Assembly (NCBI GenBank): GCA_031261125.1
Contig: JAISJZ010000076.1
Location: 1 to 5,307, forward strand
Direction of reading: 5' to 3'
DNA: 5,307 bases
Origin: Planctomycetaceae bacterium
GTDB lineage: Bacteria > Planctomycetota > Planctomycetia > Pirellulales > Thermoguttaceae
Part shown: piece after piece, positions 4,983 to 5,307 of the stretch
Layout: every line of letters starts with the position of its first letter
Numbering within the stretch: the first letter of the stretch is position 1
Notes under the pieces: generated by a model
Database searches by the model: none
The model's input: the letters and a program-made list of their open reading frames with translations, nothing else
What the model was told of the DNA's origin: nothing
Made by a program: the position numbers and the translations under genes

Positions 4983-5307
4983 ATGAAAAAGACAGTGATT
5001 TCCCGCAGTACTTCTTTCCAAACCGTCGCCTCTTCCGGTGTTAATATAGGCAATCCAGACAAAATAGGGGGGGGGTAAATCGTCATAGCCGCAGGTGTCA
5101 ACCCGCCAAACATGCTTTTACTCTCGTTGAGCTTCTTGTTGTTATTGCAATCATCGGCGTATTGATTGCTCTTCTGCTCCCTGCTGTTCAAGCCGCCCGT
5201 GAGGCGGCAAGACGAATGCAGTGTACCAATCATCTGAAACAAGACGGTCTTGCCGTTCACAATTTCGAGAACGTGAATGGACGTATTCCCAACACCATCT
5301 GTGACCC
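4983..5307 (+). CDS. DUF1559 / prepilin-type N-terminal protein, frameshifted at a G9 tract and cut by the right edge
   Basis: From the ATG at 4983 the frame reads MKKTVISRSTSFQTVASSG, then ends in IGGG and TAA (5076-5078), 31 codons. One frame over, from the G-run to the window end, lies an intact prepilin signal: basic residues, then HA|FTLVELLVVIAIIGVLIA, LLPAVQAAREAARRMQC, TNHLKQDGLAVHNF. This is the classic start of planctomycete DUF1559 proteins, type IV pilin-like or pseudopilin-like proteins processed by a prepilin peptidase and placed in the cell envelope. The second frame has no start codon of its own: TAA at 5042 precedes it and no ATG, GTG or TTG follows before the signal. Ten G instead of nine would fuse both parts, giving a 45-residue leader. 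Glu+5 is present; the residue before the cleavage site is Ala rather than the usual Gly. It is phase-variable in an OFF state, a pseudogene, or a sequencing error. Confidence 0.8.
5067..5075 (+). repeat. G9 homopolymer separating start codon and prepilin signal
   Basis: Nine consecutive G lie between ATA and TAAATCG. With 9 G the start frame stops immediately; with 8 G it reads GGT AAA TCG TCA TAG and also stops; with 10 (or 7) G it enters the FTLVELL frame. Runs of this length are prone to slipped-strand mispairing. Confidence 0.9.

Noticed and set aside
4910..5044. Upstream ATG at 4910 in the same frame as the FTLVELL segment
   Set aside because: This frame stops at TAA 5042-5044 before the prepilin signal and has no ribosome binding site, so it cannot supply the missing start.
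4931..5260. Minus-strand open frame of 109 codons over the prepilin-like gene
   Set aside because: It is antisense to a clear DUF1559 signal and has no family features.
1..5307. CRISPR array, tRNA, rRNA or riboswitch
   Set aside because: No regularly spaced repeats, cloverleaf-like segments or conserved riboswitch core were recognised in either strand by eye.

Overview
The window looks like chromosomal DNA from a planctomycete, probably an anaerobic or fermentative one. The strongest sign is the partial gene at the right edge. It encodes the DUF1559 prepilin-type N-terminus (FTLVELLVVIAIIG, then LLPAVQAAREAARRMQC) that planctomycetes carry in many copies. A NuoF/HydB-type NADH-binding subunit with extra ferredoxin domains fits an anaerobic lifestyle. 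A fliP gene shows flagellar or related export capacity. Base composition is near 50% G+C and intergenic spaces are short to moderate. The lineage is an inference from gene content.

Layout. 1-636 (minus): N-terminal part of a secreted trypsin-like serine protease, cut by the left edge. 637-753: short spacer with nothing recognised. 754-1426 (minus): a decayed mobile-element zone with the C-terminal tail of an ISAs1-like transposase butted against the N-terminal part of an ISKra4-like transposase, the latter broken by an internal TAG. 1427-1595: divergent control region with two plus-strand sigma70-like promoters. 1596-3563 (plus): 655-residue NuoF/HydB-like flavo-iron-sulfur subunit. 3564-3631: a strong hairpin followed by a good Shine-Dalgarno. 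3632-4687 (plus): FliP with an unusually long N-terminus. 4688-4982: intergenic region with inverted repeats, a clear promoter and a clear ribosome binding site. 4983-5307 (plus): DUF1559 prepilin-like gene, cut by the right edge, whose start codon and signal sequence lie in different frames separated by a run of nine G.

The genes do not form one pathway. The NuoF-like gene has no NuoE/HydC, NuoG or hydrogenase partner within reach, and fliP has no fliO/fliQ/fliR beside it, so both look like scattered single genes, which is common in planctomycetes.

The most interesting point is the G9 tract at 5067-5075. One more G (10), or two fewer (7), would join the well-supported start (promoter, ribosome binding site, ATG) to the intact prepilin signal. 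With nine G the product ends after 31 codons. This is what a phase-variable contingency locus in its OFF state looks like, although a homopolymer sequencing error or a plain pseudogene would look the same. A second nine-base G/C run lies at codons 5-8 of the transposase remnant.
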